A stretch of 64,000 bases of DNA from Streptomyces hygroscopicus (GCA_002021875.1 CP018627.1:11718001-11782000); one strand, 5' to 3'; numbered from the stretch's first letter, positions 9,074-20,263 are shown. Program-made: numbers and translations. Notes: generated by a model from the sequence alone, not told the origin.

Positions 9074-10114
9074 TCACGCCCCGCCCTTCCACGGTCGGCC
9101 CAGCACGAACACGCAGTCCCCCAGCCCCGTGCGTGCGGGGATGCGCCGCGCGAGGACGACGCCTTCGCTGGCGGACACCACCGGGTCGGGCTCCCTCCAC
9201 GGCGCGGTGGTGTAGCGGATCAGCCCGACGACCTGATCGCGGTGGACCGAATCCCCCAGCGACACCAGCGGTTCGAACAGCCCGCGTTCGGTGGAGCCGG
9301 CGTAGATGTACTCGTGGGCCGGGGTCCGGTGCAGCATCGTCGTCGTGGCGGGCGGTTCGGTGGTGAGCGGCGCACGCAACAGACCGACGTGGTGCAACAG
9401 CCGCAGCACGCCGTGTTCGGCGAGCCGGACCTCCTCGCGGCCGACCGACGCGCCACCGCCCAGCTCGGTTGACAGGTGGGATACGCCCACGCGCCGGCAG
9501 GCGCCGATCAGCGCGGCGTCACCGCCCGTGGAATGGTCGATGATCATCGAGGTCGGCATGCCGAACGCCTTCAACATGTCCAGCGAGGCGGCGAACCGGT
9601 CCGAGTCGTCCGACTGTGCGACCACGGCGACGGGGAGGTACTCGATGGATTTGCCGCCCGAGTGCAGATCGAAGGCGTACTGCGCGCGGGGCAGGAGGTG
9701 GGTCTCGATGAAGTGGGCGATCATTTCCGTGGGTTGGCCGTCGGGCCGGCCCGGGAAGTTCCGGTTGAGATTGCCGCCGTCGAGCGGGGAGGTCCGCCGG
9801 TCCGCCGCCACGGCGGGCGCGTTGGCGGCCGGCAGGACGATGAGTTGGCCGGTGAGGTCGGCGGCTCGCAGTCGCTGCAGCAGCCGCATCACCACCACCT
9901 GGCCCTCGTACTCGTTGCCGTGGTTACCGGCCATGAGCAGCACGGTCGGGCCGTCGCCGTTGCGCAGCGACACGATGGGGATTCCCGTGTAGCCGTAGCC
10001 GGCGTCGCCGTCGGACGTGGTGTGCACGGCGAGCGGAAGCCGCAAGTAGCCACGCGACTCGCCCTCGGCGTCCAGGTCGATGTCGGTGAAGATCCAGGTG
10101 CGCGCGGATGTCAT
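9074..10114 (-). CDS. Zinc-dependent deacylase of succinylglutamate desuccinylase/aspartoacylase family (DoeB-like)
   Basis: A 346-residue M14-like amidohydrolase. Visible motifs are the zinc site GNHGNEYEG (His and Glu of HxxE), NLNRNFPGRPDG with the substrate-binding Arg, and DLHSGG with the third zinc ligand; the C-terminal third is the usual beta-sandwich cap. The nearest well-known subfamily is N-alpha-acetyl-L-2,4-diaminobutyrate deacetylase (DoeB) of ectoine degradation, which removes the acyl group from an N-acyl amino acid. Its ATG overlaps the stop of the PhyH dioxygenase gene and its stop is one base from the ATPase start, so it belongs to the importer operon. Ectoine-type substrates are plausible but unproven, since no ectoine hydrolase (DoeA) is seen. 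Confidence 0.8.
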   Translation of the reverse strand: MTSARTWIFTDIDLDAEGESRGYLRLPLAVHTTSDGDAGYGYTGIPIVSLRNGDGPTVLLMAGNHGNEYEGQVVVMRLLQRLRAADLTGQLIVLPAANAPAVAADRRTSPLDGGNLNRNFPGRPDGQPTEMIAHFIETHLLPRAQYAFDLHSGGKSIEYLPVAVVAQSDDSDRFAASLDMLKAFGMPTSMIIDHSTGGDAALIGACRRVGVSHLSTELGGGASVGREEVRLAEHGVLRLLHHVGLLRAPLTTEPPATTTMLHRTPAHEYIYAGSTERGLFEPLVSLGDSVHRDQVVGLIRYTTAPWREPDPVVSASEGVVLARRIPARTGLGDCVFVLGRPWKGGA

Positions 10115-10953
10115 CGTTCGCTCCCCGCGGAGTCGGCCTGCGCGGCGATGGCCGCCTTGCGCCGCTGGGCCTCGCCGACGACCTCGTCGTAGAAGGCGGA
10201 CGCGGTCGGGTCGAAGTCACCCGCCGGCCGTGGTTCCGGACGGAAGTGACCGTGGCGGTCGGTGCCGCGGACCAACGTGGCGCTGTCCTGGAAGCCCGTG
10301 GTCTGCCGGACATGGGCGGCGACGTATCGGATGGTGATCCCGCAACGCCGCACATCCGATGTGTTCGGCAGGGAGCCGTGCACCAGCATCGTGTGGTGCA
10401 GCGAGAACTCGCCCGGCAGCAGCTCCAGGTCGACCGCGGCCGTCTCGTCGACGTCGACCTGGATCTCCTGGCCACGGCTGGCCATGTTGCCGGTGGCGAA
10501 GGTGTCGGTGTGCCGCAGCTGGCCCTCGGTGTGGGTTCCGGGGACGACGCGCATGCAGCCGTTCTGCCGGGTGCTCGGGGTCAGTGCCACCCAGGCGGTG
10601 ACGACGCTGGGCTCGGACAGCCCCCAGTAGGTGGCGTCCTGGTGCCAGGCGAGGAAGCCCGGATCATGCGGCTTCTTGTCGAAGTGTCCGGTCGCCCAGG
10701 CCAGGATGTCGGGGCCGAGTACGTCCTCGACGGCATCGAGAATCCGCGGCTCGCGCATGAGCTCGTTGAGCCACGTCATGAGGAGGTGGGGCTTGACCTT
10801 GGCGCCCGCCCACAGGCCGGGATGGTCGGCCTCGAGCCGGTCCATCCGATCGCGGTAGTCGGCCGCGACCTCGGCGTCGAATGCGCGGATCGGACACACG
10901 TAGCCGTCGGTCCGGTACCCCTGGGCCTGTGCGTCGGTGAGTATCTTGGGCAT
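10111..10953 (-). CDS. Phytanoyl-CoA dioxygenase (PhyH)-family 2OG-Fe(II) oxygenase
   Basis: This 280-residue protein has the PhyH jelly-roll iron site: His-x-Asp in LAWHQDATYWGL and the distal His in HHTMLVHGSLPNTS, followed by the 2-oxoglutarate-binding Arg region (RRCGITIRY). PhyH enzymes hydroxylate small acids and osmolytes, for example ectoine hydroxylase EctD, but length and motifs alone do not give the substrate. GAGGAG lies upstream of ATG 10953. It is 20 bp after the PLP enzyme gene and overlaps the deacylase gene, so it probably acts on the same compound, hydroxylating it before or after deacylation. Confidence 0.85.
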   Translation of the reverse strand: MPKILTDAQAQGYRTDGYVCPIRAFDAEVAADYRDRMDRLEADHPGLWAGAKVKPHLLMTWLNELMREPRILDAVEDVLGPDILAWATGHFDKKPHDPGFLAWHQDATYWGLSEPSVVTAWVALTPSTRQNGCMRVVPGTHTEGQLRHTDTFATGNMASRGQEIQVDVDETAAVDLELLPGEFSLHHTMLVHGSLPNTSDVRRCGITIRYVAAHVRQTTGFQDSATLVRGTDRHGHFRPEPRPAGDFDPTASAFYDEVVGEAQRRKAAIAAQADSAGSER

Positions 10954-10973
10954 CTTCCGCGTCTCCTCGGTGA

Positions 10974-12116
10974 TCACTGGTGATAGGCGTGGCGGACTGC
11001 GGTGAGGCCACGCTGTAGGGCGCCACGGTCGGGCGGTGCGCCGACACCGATCCGGACCGTCTCGGGGGCGGTGTCGGCACCGACGTAGAAGGTGCCGCTG
11101 GTGCCGATGGACGCGCCCGCGGCGAGCGTGGCGGACGCGAAGTCGGCAGCGGTGCGGCCCGGGGGGACGGGCAGCCAGACGTGCAGCGACTCGGGGGTCG
11201 TGCGGTGGCCGATTCCGGACAGCGCGGCCGTCACCAGTTCGTGGCGGGCGCGGGTCTCGGCCCGGACCGCGTCGATGATCGCGGTGGCCCCGTCGTCCTC
11301 GACGAGGCGGGTCGCCACGGCCGCGTTGATCGGCGCGACCATCCAGTAGGTGCTGCGGACGCCGGGCCAGAACAGTCTCTTGGCGGACTCCTCGTCCGGT
11401 GCGACGACGTAGGCGACCTTCAGTCCGGCCGCGATGCTCTTGGCGGTGCCGAGCACGTACCAGGACAGCTCCGGCAGGTACGCCGACAGCGGCAGGGGCG
11501 CGTCCGTGGGAAGGAGGCTGTAGATGTCGTCCTCGATCACGGACACACCGTGCCGGCGGCACACATCGGTGATCGCCCGGCGGCGGTCGTCGCCCATGGT
11601 GCCGGTGGTGGGGTTCTGCAGTGTCGGCATGGTGTACAGGGCGGCGGGCCGTCGGGTCCGGCAGATGCGCTCGAACGCGTCCGGATCGATCCCCTCGCCA
11701 TCCATCGCCACGGGAGCGAGGCCGATGCCGAGCATCGAGACGAACGTGCGGATCGTCGGGTAGGTCAGTTCCTCGACGGCCAGCACCCCGCCGTGGGGAA
11801 CCAGACCCGAGAGCAGCTGGGTGAGGATGCTCTGGGTGCCGTTGGCGATGACGACCCGCTCCGGGGCCGGCGCAGTCGCAAGGCGCCGCGCGGTGAAGGC
11901 GGCACCGGCGGCCCGATCACGGTCGGAGCCGCGGTACTGGTGGGCGCCGATCAGGCGCGATGGCGACCGCCCTGTGAGGACGGCGTCGAGGGCGGCTCCG
12001 TACTGTGTGTCGAACACCTCCGGGACGTCGGGCGGCAGGTTGCCGCTCATGAAGACGGGGTCCTCACGGCGGCGCAGGTCGTCGGGGTTGTGGTCGGAGG
12101 TGATGGGCGTCGTCAC
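10974..12116 (-). CDS. PLP-dependent aminotransferase (MocR-type domain without HTH)
   Basis: The 380-residue protein is a fold-type I class I/II aminotransferase of the kind fused to DNA-binding domains in MocR regulators: NGTQSILTQLLSGLVPHGG, YTMPTLQNPTTGTMGDDRRR, VIEDDIYSLL and the PLP lysine in VLGTAKSIAAGLKVAYV. The opening DPVFMSGNLPPDVPEVF matches the MocR linker, but no winged helix precedes it. I chose GTG 12116 because AAGGAG lies 10 nt upstream; ATG 12050 is the alternative. As the first gene of the operon it could be a catabolic aminotransferase, or a MocR regulator that lost its N-terminus to the degenerate DNA upstream. Confidence 0.75.
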   Translation of the reverse strand: MTTPITSDHNPDDLRRREDPVFMSGNLPPDVPEVFDTQYGAALDAVLTGRSPSRLIGAHQYRGSDRDRAAGAAFTARRLATAPAPERVVIANGTQSILTQLLSGLVPHGGVLAVEELTYPTIRTFVSMLGIGLAPVAMDGEGIDPDAFERICRTRRPAALYTMPTLQNPTTGTMGDDRRRAITDVCRRHGVSVIEDDIYSLLPTDAPLPLSAYLPELSWYVLGTAKSIAAGLKVAYVVAPDEESAKRLFWPGVRSTYWMVAPINAAVATRLVEDDGATAIIDAVRAETRARHELVTAALSGIGHRTTPESLHVWLPVPPGRTAADFASATLAAGASIGTSGTFYVGADTAPETVRIGVGAPPDRGALQRGLTAVRHAYHQ

Positions 12117-14145
<2,029 letters not shown>

Positions 14146-14442
14146 TCAGCAGCCGGAGTCGGCGAGGACGAAGTAGCCCGGGGAAGTCTCCTTGAGAGTG
14201 TGGATGACGGCGAGGTTGTACAGACCGAGGTTGTGGTTGGAACCGTTGGCATACGTGTGACCGAGGCTCTGGTGGGCGCGGCCGGCCTTGACCTGGTCGT
14301 AGTTGTTGTCGGTGTAGCACGTGGGTGCCGGCTCGGCGTTGGTCGTCGTCGCGGTGACCGGCGAGGACGCGGCGCCGGTGGAGTCGAGCGCGGCGGCCAG
14401 AGCAGTGCGTCTGAAGACTCTGCGCACGGTGACGAAACGCAT
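14146..14442 (-). CDS. Small secreted protein: signal region joined to PHB-depolymerase-like C-terminus
   Basis: The 98-residue product begins with an Arg-rich, Ala-rich export-type N-terminus (VRRVFRRTALAAALD) and a Thr/Ala linker, then continues with a Cys-to-Cys module: NYDQVKAGRAHQSLGHTYAN, GSNHNLGLYN and SPGYFVLADSGC. This module resembles the C-terminal end of secreted short-chain PHB depolymerases and related extracellular esterases, which is rich in AGRAxQSGGYxYANGSN and MGLxN patterns. The catalytic alpha/beta-hydrolase domain is missing, so the gene probably arose by internal deletion, or it is a free binding module. Its place before a 3-hydroxybutyrate locus fits an ancestral depolymerase. 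Confidence 0.5.
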   Translation of the reverse strand: MRFVTVRRVFRRTALAAALDSTGAASSPVTATTTNAEPAPTCYTDNNYDQVKAGRAHQSLGHTYANGSNHNLGLYNLAVIHTLKETSPGYFVLADSGC

Positions 14443-14983
14443 GGGGCAGCTCCATCGAGTGGGGGAGTGGAGGGAGTACGGACGCTGTACGGCGCCCTGC
14501 CATGCCACTTCACGGGACCGGCCGGGCCGGTCCCGCCGGCCGGTGCGTGGCGCTGACGCACCGGCCGGCTGACATACCGGCTTGCTGTAAGCGGACCGTA
14601 CGACCGGGCGGCCGACCGCGACATGGGAGGGGCGGCCAGGAAAACGGCGGCCGACGTGGCTCGCGTACCCATGGTGTGGGCGGATCGGCCATGACACGGG
14701 GGCGGCCCGGGCGTCACGACCGGCCGTACGCGCCGGGCACTTCAGGCGGCCACTGCCCCGAGCCTGGCACCGTCCGTCGGCGCCCGGCCCGTCACAGGCT
14801 CGATAGCGATCGCCGAGGCCACATGCTGTCCGTGGGCCCCGGGCATGCTCGACCGCGACGGCGGGTGTGGTGCGCCGTCGAGTTCGGCTTCCTCGGCGAG
14901 CTGCCGGATGAGGACCATGACGTGGACAGGTTCGTCGCCGCCTCAGCGGGACCGTTGCTGGAAGACCCCTCGCGGGACGGGGC
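14443..14983. other. 540-bp stretch without a recognisable gene
   Basis: Open frames here have no motifs or ribosome sites I trust. It holds the promoter side of the small secreted protein gene (minus strand) and the 3' flank of the livM-type gene. I see no clear hairpin with a T tract. Confidence 0.35.
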
Positions 14984-16117
14984 TCATGGAGTGCGGACCG
15001 CCTTGCCGCCGGTGGCGGCGCGCGAGGTGCGCGCCGCGCGCAGCCGAGCCGGCAGCCGGACCAGGCCGCCGGGCAGCAGGTAGATCACCGCGACGAACAG
15101 CGCGCCGAGCAGGAACAGCGGCTGCGACAGTGGCACTCGCAGCACGGCGGGCAACCCGGTGACAGCACCGGAACCCGACAGGTCGCCGAGCCGGTGGTCG
15201 GCCCAGGTGAAGAGGATGCCGCCGGCCAGGGGACCCCACCGGGTGCCGGAGCCGCCCAGTACCACCATCACCAGCAGGGAGAGGGTGAAGTCGGAGGTGG
15301 TGGTCTGCGGGGTGGCGCCGCCGGTCAGCAGCAGGTGGACGATGCCGCCGAGCGCGGCCAGGGTGCCGGCCAGGACGAACGCGGTCAGCTTGAAGCCGTA
15401 GGGGCGCAGCCCCAGAACTTCGACCCGGCGCTCGTTCTCCTTGATGCCCTCCCAGACCCGGCCGGTGGGTGAGCGGACCGAGCATTGGACGACGAGCAGC
15501 ACGACGACGAGGTAGGCCAGGGCGACCCAGTACAGGTTGGCGGTGTGCTCGATGCCGACCAGCGCGGCGGGCAGCTTGCCCGCGGGGGCGGCCCTGCCTT
15601 CCTCGCCACCCGTGACGCCGCCCGGATCGCGTTGTACGAGGATCGAGGCGGCCTGCGCGAAGGCGAGGGTCACCATGGAGAAGCCGATACCCGTCACCCG
15701 CAGGCTGACCGCGCCCAGCAGTGCGGACAGCGCCACCCCGGCGAGCAGGCCGAGCGACGCGGAGACGGCGAAGGGCAGCCCCGCCTCCAGCATGATGGTG
15801 TTGGTGACGTAGGTACCCGCGGCGAAGTAGAGCGCGTGGCCGAACGACAGCAGCCCGGTGCGGCCGAGCAGCAGGTCATAGCCGGTGGCCAGGGCTCCGA
15901 ATACCAGGCACAGGGACAGCAGTTGGAGGTTGCCTGGGCTGCCGATCGGTCCGTCCAGCAGGCCGGGCAGGGGCAGCGCGCTGTAGGGGACGAGGAACAG
16001 GACCACCAGCGGCAGCGCCGGCCACCAGCGGGTGGCTCGCCTGAACCTTTCGGACCGGGTGACAGGGGATCGGTCCGCCGCGCGGGTCTCACCGCGCGGC
16101 CGGGTGGCGATGGTCAT
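14984..16117 (-). CDS. livM: Branched-chain amino acid-type ABC permease LivM
   Basis: A 377-residue permease with about ten helices, including LRVTGIGFSMVTLAFAQAAS and LVMVVLGGSGTRWGPLAGG, the conserved LivM cytoplasmic-loop patterns. It pairs with LivH in high-affinity uptake of branched-chain amino acids or other small carboxylates. Its ATG overlaps the stop of livH by 4 nt. The adjoining CoA-transferase and 3-hydroxybutyrate dehydrogenase genes suggest that the real substrate may be a hydroxy or keto acid. The C-terminus is basic and extended. Confidence 0.9.
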   Translation of the reverse strand: MTIATRPRGETRAADRSPVTRSERFRRATRWWPALPLVVLFLVPYSALPLPGLLDGPIGSPGNLQLLSLCLVFGALATGYDLLLGRTGLLSFGHALYFAAGTYVTNTIMLEAGLPFAVSASLGLLAGVALSALLGAVSLRVTGIGFSMVTLAFAQAASILVQRDPGGVTGGEEGRAAPAGKLPAALVGIEHTANLYWVALAYLVVVLLVVQCSVRSPTGRVWEGIKENERRVEVLGLRPYGFKLTAFVLAGTLAALGGIVHLLLTGGATPQTTTSDFTLSLLVMVVLGGSGTRWGPLAGGILFTWADHRLGDLSGSGAVTGLPAVLRVPLSQPLFLLGALFVAVIYLLPGGLVRLPARLRAARTSRAATGGKAVRTP

Positions 16118-17001
16118 GCGAGTCTCCCGGTCAGCCCACGCGGCCGGACGAGCAGCAGGGCGGCGAGCAGGACGACGACGGCGAGGTCGCCGAGTCCGGC
16201 GGTGGTGTAGTAGTTGGCGAACTGCTGGACGAGGCCCACGGCGACCGAGGTCAGCGCGGCACCGGTGAGCGAGCCCATGCCGCCCATGACGACGACCACG
16301 AAGGCGAAGATCAGCAGCGAGGTGCCCTGTTCGGGGTCGACCGAGCCGAAATAGAGACCGCCGATCGCGCCGCCGAGGGCCGCTGCCGCTCCGCCGATGG
16401 CGAAGACCAGGGTGAAGGCTTTGCGCACGTCGATGCCGAGCGCGGTGACCATGGCCCGGTCCTCCACGCCCGCACGGACGACCAGACCGTGCCGGGTCCG
16501 GCCCAGGAACACCCTGAGAGCGGCCAGTACCACGAGGGCGGCGGCGATCAGCACCAGGCGGTTGAGCGGCACCTCGGCGCCCAGCAGGCCGACGGTGCCG
16601 GACAGCGCTTCGGGTCCGGGGAAGGGCCGGGCGTCAGCGCCCCAGATCGCGGAGAGCAACGCGGGAACGGCCAGGCCCACGCCGACGGTGGCCAGGATCT
16701 GCTCGCGGGGGCGGGCGTAGAGCGGGCGGATGACGGCGAGTTCGAGCAGAACCGCGGCGACGGTGCCGACCGCGGTGCCGAAGACGACCGCGAGGGCGAA
16801 GCCGGCGCCGCCGGGCCCGGCGCCGGGGACGTGGCCGGAGGCGGCCCACCAGGTGCCGTAGGCGCCGACGGACATCAGGGCCCCGTGGGCGAAGTTGAGC
16901 ACGTCCATCAGGCCGAAGATCAACGAGAGGCCCGAGGCGACCAGGAAGTACAGCGCGCCCAGGCCGAGCCCGGTGAGGGCGAGCAGGACTACGGTGGACA
17001 T
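16114..17001 (-). CDS. livH: Branched-chain amino acid-type ABC permease LivH
   Basis: A 295-residue permease with eight predicted helices; GLGALYFLVASGLSLIFGLM and VLNFAHGALMSVGAY at the N-terminus and VVVMGGMGSLTGAALTS near the C-terminus are LivH signatures. The start codon overlaps the livF stop by one base (TGATG), a coupled arrangement. It forms the membrane channel with LivM. Confidence 0.9.
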   Translation of the reverse strand: MSTVVLLALTGLGLGALYFLVASGLSLIFGLMDVLNFAHGALMSVGAYGTWWAASGHVPGAGPGGAGFALAVVFGTAVGTVAAVLLELAVIRPLYARPREQILATVGVGLAVPALLSAIWGADARPFPGPEALSGTVGLLGAEVPLNRLVLIAAALVVLAALRVFLGRTRHGLVVRAGVEDRAMVTALGIDVRKAFTLVFAIGGAAAALGGAIGGLYFGSVDPEQGTSLLIFAFVVVVMGGMGSLTGAALTSVAVGLVQQFANYYTTAGLGDLAVVVLLAALLLVRPRGLTGRLA

Positions 17002-17804
17002 CAGACCTCCGCTTCTTCGGTCCTGGTGGCGGGGTGGGTCGCGGGACCCGCGGACGCGCCGGCCGGTGCGGGGCCGGCGCCGTCGTGGCCCGCCCGTCCG
17101 ACACCGAGCAGCCGACGAGCCGCGCCCGCCTCCGCGAGCAGTTCGGCGGCGGGGCCCCGGTGCGTGGTGCGGCCGTCGGCGAGCACGACGCAGTGCCGGG
17201 CGAGGCGGCGCACCACGGCGAGGTTCTGCTCCACCAGCAGGACGGGCACCGCCTCCGCGGCGCGCTCCAGCACCTGTGCGACCTCGGTGACCACTTTGGG
17301 TGCCAGGCCCTTGGTGGGCTCGTCGGCGATGATCAACCGGTTGCCGTTGAGCAGGGTGCGGGCGATGGCGACCATCTGCTGCTGGCCGCCGGAGAGGGTG
17401 CCGGCGGCCTGCCGGGCACGCTGCCTGAGCTCGGGGAAGAGTTCGTATACCAGATCGTAGGCCGGTTGGCCGGCGCCGGGCCGCTCGGCGAGCCGCAGGT
17501 TCTCGGCGACGGTGAGAGTGGCGAAGACGCCGCGGTCCTCGGGGGCGTAGCCGATGCCACGGCGGACCAGGGCGTGGGTGGCCAGTCGCACCGTCTCCTC
17601 GCCGCTCAGCAGCACGCTGCCGGTGCGCGGTACGAGGCCGAGGATTCCGCGTACGGTGGTGGTCTTGCCGGAGCCGTTGCGGCCCAGGAGCGCGGTGGTG
17701 CCACGGGCGGCGACGTCCAGCTCGACGCCGTGCAGGAGGTGGCTGTCCCCGATCACGACCCGCAGGTCGCGCACCGTCAGCAGCGGCGCCGGGCTCGTGC
17801 TCAC
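17001..17804 (-). CDS. livF: Branched-chain amino acid-type ABC ATPase LivF
   Basis: The 267-residue ATPase has Walker A GRNGSGKTT, the Liv-type segment YAPEDRGVFATLTVAENL, signature LSGGQQQMVAIARTL, Walker B RLIIADEPTKGLAP and a switch in VLLVEQN. The last 35 residues are an Ala/Pro-rich tail. GTG 17804 overlaps the livG stop (GTGA), so translation is coupled. It drives the importer together with LivG. Confidence 0.92.
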   Translation of the reverse strand: MSTSPAPLLTVRDLRVVIGDSHLLHGVELDVAARGTTALLGRNGSGKTTTVRGILGLVPRTGSVLLSGEETVRLATHALVRRGIGYAPEDRGVFATLTVAENLRLAERPGAGQPAYDLVYELFPELRQRARQAAGTLSGGQQQMVAIARTLLNGNRLIIADEPTKGLAPKVVTEVAQVLERAAEAVPVLLVEQNLAVVRRLARHCVVLADGRTTHRGPAAELLAEAGAARRLLGVGRAGHDGAGPAPAGASAGPATHPATRTEEAEV

Positions 17805-18610
17805 AGATCTTCCCCGAGATATGCCTGCTGCACGGTCGGGTCGGCCATCACGACCTGGGGGGTGTCCAGGGCCAGCAGCGTGCCGTGGTGCATCACGGCG
17901 AGCCGGTCGGCCAGACCCAGCAGGACGTCCATGTGGTGCTCGACCATGAGCACGGTGCGCCCCTCCTCGTGGTGCAGCGAGCGGATGAGTTCGGTGAGGG
18001 CGGGCACTTCCTCGGCGCTCACGCCCGCCATGGGCTCGTCGAGCAGCATCAGCCGGGGTTCGCCGACGAGCAGCACCGCGAGTTCCAGCTTGCGTTTCTC
18101 GCCGTGCGAGAGGGGGTCGGCGGCGGTGTCCGCGCGGTGCGCGAGTTCGGTGCGTGCCAGCACCTTGGCGACCAGCTCCGGGTACGGGTCGGCGCGGCGC
18201 CAGATCCGGTACGCGCCGCCGTCGGCGGCCTGGGCGGCCAGCCGCACATGATCGGCGACCGTCATGCCCGGCCACAGGCTGGAGGTCTGGAAGGTACGCC
18301 CGAGACCGCGCCGGGCCCGTACGTAGGCGGCCTCGTTCGTGACGTCGGCGCCGTCGAGCTCGATCGTGCCCCGGGAAACGGGGGTTATGCCGCTGACCAG
18401 ATTGAACAGGGAGGTCTTCCCTGCGCCGTTGGGGCCGATGAAGGCCAGGAACTCTCCTTCGTGGAGGTCGAAGGAGACCGAGTCGACGATGGTCGTGCCG
18501 CCGACCGTCCAGCCGATGCCGCGCAGTCTGAGGACCGGCGCCGGGGAGGTGGGGGGCTCCCCGGCGGCCGCGGTCCCCGGGGCGCTCGACGTCATGTTCG
18601 AGGAGGTCAT
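17801..18610 (-). CDS. livG: Branched-chain amino acid-type ABC ATPase LivG
   Basis: The 269-residue ATPase has Walker A GPNGAGKTSL, the LivG-type motif LGRTFQTSSLWPGMTVADHV, signature LSHGEKRKLELAVLL, Walker B RLMLLDEPMAGVS and switch His in VLMVEHHMDVL. A 25-residue Ser/Ala/Thr-rich N-terminus precedes the domain. It begins four bases after the end of the broken binding-protein gene, so the original order was livK-G-F-H-M in one transcript. Confidence 0.92.
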   Translation of the reverse strand: MTSSNMTSSAPGTAAAGEPPTSPAPVLRLRGIGWTVGGTTIVDSVSFDLHEGEFLAFIGPNGAGKTSLFNLVSGITPVSRGTIELDGADVTNEAAYVRARRGLGRTFQTSSLWPGMTVADHVRLAAQAADGGAYRIWRRADPYPELVAKVLARTELAHRADTAADPLSHGEKRKLELAVLLVGEPRLMLLDEPMAGVSAEEVPALTELIRSLHHEEGRTVLMVEHHMDVLLGLADRLAVMHHGTLLALDTPQVVMADPTVQQAYLGEDL

Positions 18611-18614
18611 CTGC

Positions 18615-19056
18615 TCAGCCCGCCGCCTTCTTCACCGGGGGAGCGACCGTTGCCATCGGGGCGCTGTCGACCAGCTCTGGTTCAGCGGCGCTGCCCGTGC
18701 CCTTCAGCTTGGCCGTGAACATCGGCTGCAGCAGGGCGTGGTCCGCGGCGCGGATCCGCTCCTTGCCCTTGGGCCCGTCGAAGCTCCAGCCTTCCAGCGC
18801 CTTGACCATGGCAGTGGTGTCGGTCGCGCTGCCGGACTCGATCGCGTGCACGATCATCTGGGCGGCGGTGAAGCCGTCGGGGCTGAACAGGTCGGGGCAG
18901 ACCCACCCGCACGGGAGCGGTCTTGCCGTCGGAGCCGCCGGCCGCGGTGCCGGCGGTGCCGGCCGAGGAGCAGCCCGCGACCAGGGCACCGACGGCGATC
19001 AGGGTGAGTGCGCGAACAGATCTGCTTCGCACGGTGTCCGTGGTGCTGCAACGCAT
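18615..19056 (-). pseudogene. livK: Branched-chain-type substrate-binding lipoprotein with large internal deletion
   Basis: The N-terminal piece (MRCSTTDTVRSRSVRALTLI, then a lipobox VAGCSS) is a normal lipoprotein signal and continues for about 50 residues. In another frame the C-terminal piece reads FSPDGFTAAQMIVHAIESGS, MVKALEGWSFDGPKGKERIR and KGTGSAAEPELV, typical for the end of a family 6 (LivK) binding protein. Only about 145 codons remain of a usual 400; the middle is deleted and the frames do not agree, with the join near 18,905. The permeases and ATPases are intact, so import would need another binding protein. Confidence 0.8.
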
Positions 19057-19498
19057 GATGACCGGCTCCTGACGGTGTGCCGCCCACCCGCCGCCGCGGG
19101 GTCCGCCCTCTTCCTCGATGGCGTCACCCGCATACCCGACGGCGGAAGCGCGGTGAGTGGTTGCCGGAACGATAGGAGGGCCCCGCGACCGACGGGATGG
19201 TGCCGACCGCCGATCCTGGAGGCAGCGTCATGGGGCCGGCACACATGGCCGGAACGACCGGTGCCGCAAGGTGGAGACCACCCGGTCTCCGTTGTGGCCG
19301 CCGCCCGGACGCTACGAGGCCCCGGGGCCGACCGGCGCGGTGCTGATCACTATGCGGATCGTCAGGGCCATGGTGGCGGACTACATACCCGCCGGGCCCT
19401 CCCGCGGTGAAAGGTGAGGGAACCAGACCCCGGGCCGGGTCGCCGGACATCCGTCAGGAAACCGGTGAATCCCGGGCGGAGAAATTCGGAGAGACGAC
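19057..19498. promoter_or_regulatory. Divergent intergenic region between liv operon and CoA-transferase genes
   Basis: No gene is seen in these 440 bp. The region must hold promoters for the minus-strand liv operon and the plus-strand scoAB genes. A GGAGAG ribosome site for scoA lies at about 19,488. I see no strong long palindrome; a regulator site for the CdaR-type protein encoded nearby is likely here but not recognisable. Confidence 0.35.
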
Positions 19499-20260
19499 AT
19501 GGACAAGGTGGTGGATTCGGTCGCGGACGCCGTGGCCGACATCCCGGGCGGGGCGACTCTCGCCGTCGGAGGTTTCGGGCTGTGCGGGATCCCGTCGACG
19601 CTGATCGCCGCGCTGGCCCGGACGGAGACGGCGGGGCTGCGGGTGGTGTCCAACAACTGCGGTGTGGACGACTGGGGCCTCGGTCTGCTGCTGCGGGCCG
19701 GCCGGATCGCCCGGATGACGTCGTCGTACGTGGGCGAGAACAAGGAGTTCGCGCGGCAGTACCTCTCCGGTGAGCTGGAGGTGGAGCTCACCCCACAGGG
19801 CACCCTGGCCGAGCGGCTGCGTGCCGGCGGCAGCGGGATCCCGGCCTTCTTCACCCCGGCGGGCGTGGGAACCCAGGTCGAGGAGGGGGGCCTGCCGTGG
19901 CGGTACGCCGCCGACGGCAGCGTGGCCGTAGCCTCCCCGCCCAAGGAGGGCAGGGACTTCGGTGGCCGCAGGTATCTGCTGGAGGAGTCCATCACGGCCG
20001 ACTTCGCGCTGGTGCGTGCGGAGGTCGCGGATCGGCACGGCAATTGCGTGTTCCACAGCGCCGCCCGGAACTTCAACCCGCTGTGTGCGATGGCGGGCCG
20101 GACCACCTTGGTGGAGGCCGAGCGCATCGTGGAGGCGGGGGAGCTCGACCCGGATGCCGTACACCTCCCGGGCGTGTACGTTGACCGGATCGTCGCCGCG
20201 GACCCCGTCGACAAGCGCGTCGAGCGCCGCACCGTCCGATCCGCAGCCCAGGAGGCATGA
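19499..20260 (+). CDS. scoA: 3-oxoacid CoA-transferase subunit A
   Basis: The 253-residue protein has the CoA-transferase family I alpha-subunit motif [17 protein letters not shown] near residue 25 and the usual [15 protein letters not shown] segment. With subunit B it moves CoA from succinyl-CoA to acetoacetate (or another 3-oxoacid), giving acetoacetyl-CoA for thiolysis. It is separated by 3 nt from scoB. Placement with a 3-hydroxybutyrate dehydrogenase gene and importer fits ketone-body/3-hydroxybutyrate use. A beta-ketoadipate CoA-transferase (PcaI) is the alternative reading, but no aromatic genes are near. Confidence 0.88.
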   Translation: MDKVVDSVADAVADIPGGATLAVGGFGLCGIPSTLIAALARTETAGLRVVSNNCGVDDWGLGLLLRAGRIARMTSSYVGENKEFARQYLSGELEVELTPQGTLAERLRAGGSGIPAFFTPAGVGTQVEEGGLPWRYAADGSVAVASPPKEGRDFGGRRYLLEESITADFALVRAEVADRHGNCVFHSAARNFNPLCAMAGRTTLVEAERIVEAGELDPDAVHLPGVYVDRIVAADPVDKRVERRTVRSAAQEA

Positions 20261-20263
20261 TCC

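Noticed and set aside
10111..10953. Ectoine hydroxylase EctD
   Set aside because: The PhyH iron site fits, but no ectABC genes are near and the N-terminus differs from EctD as I know it, so only the PhyH family is claimed.
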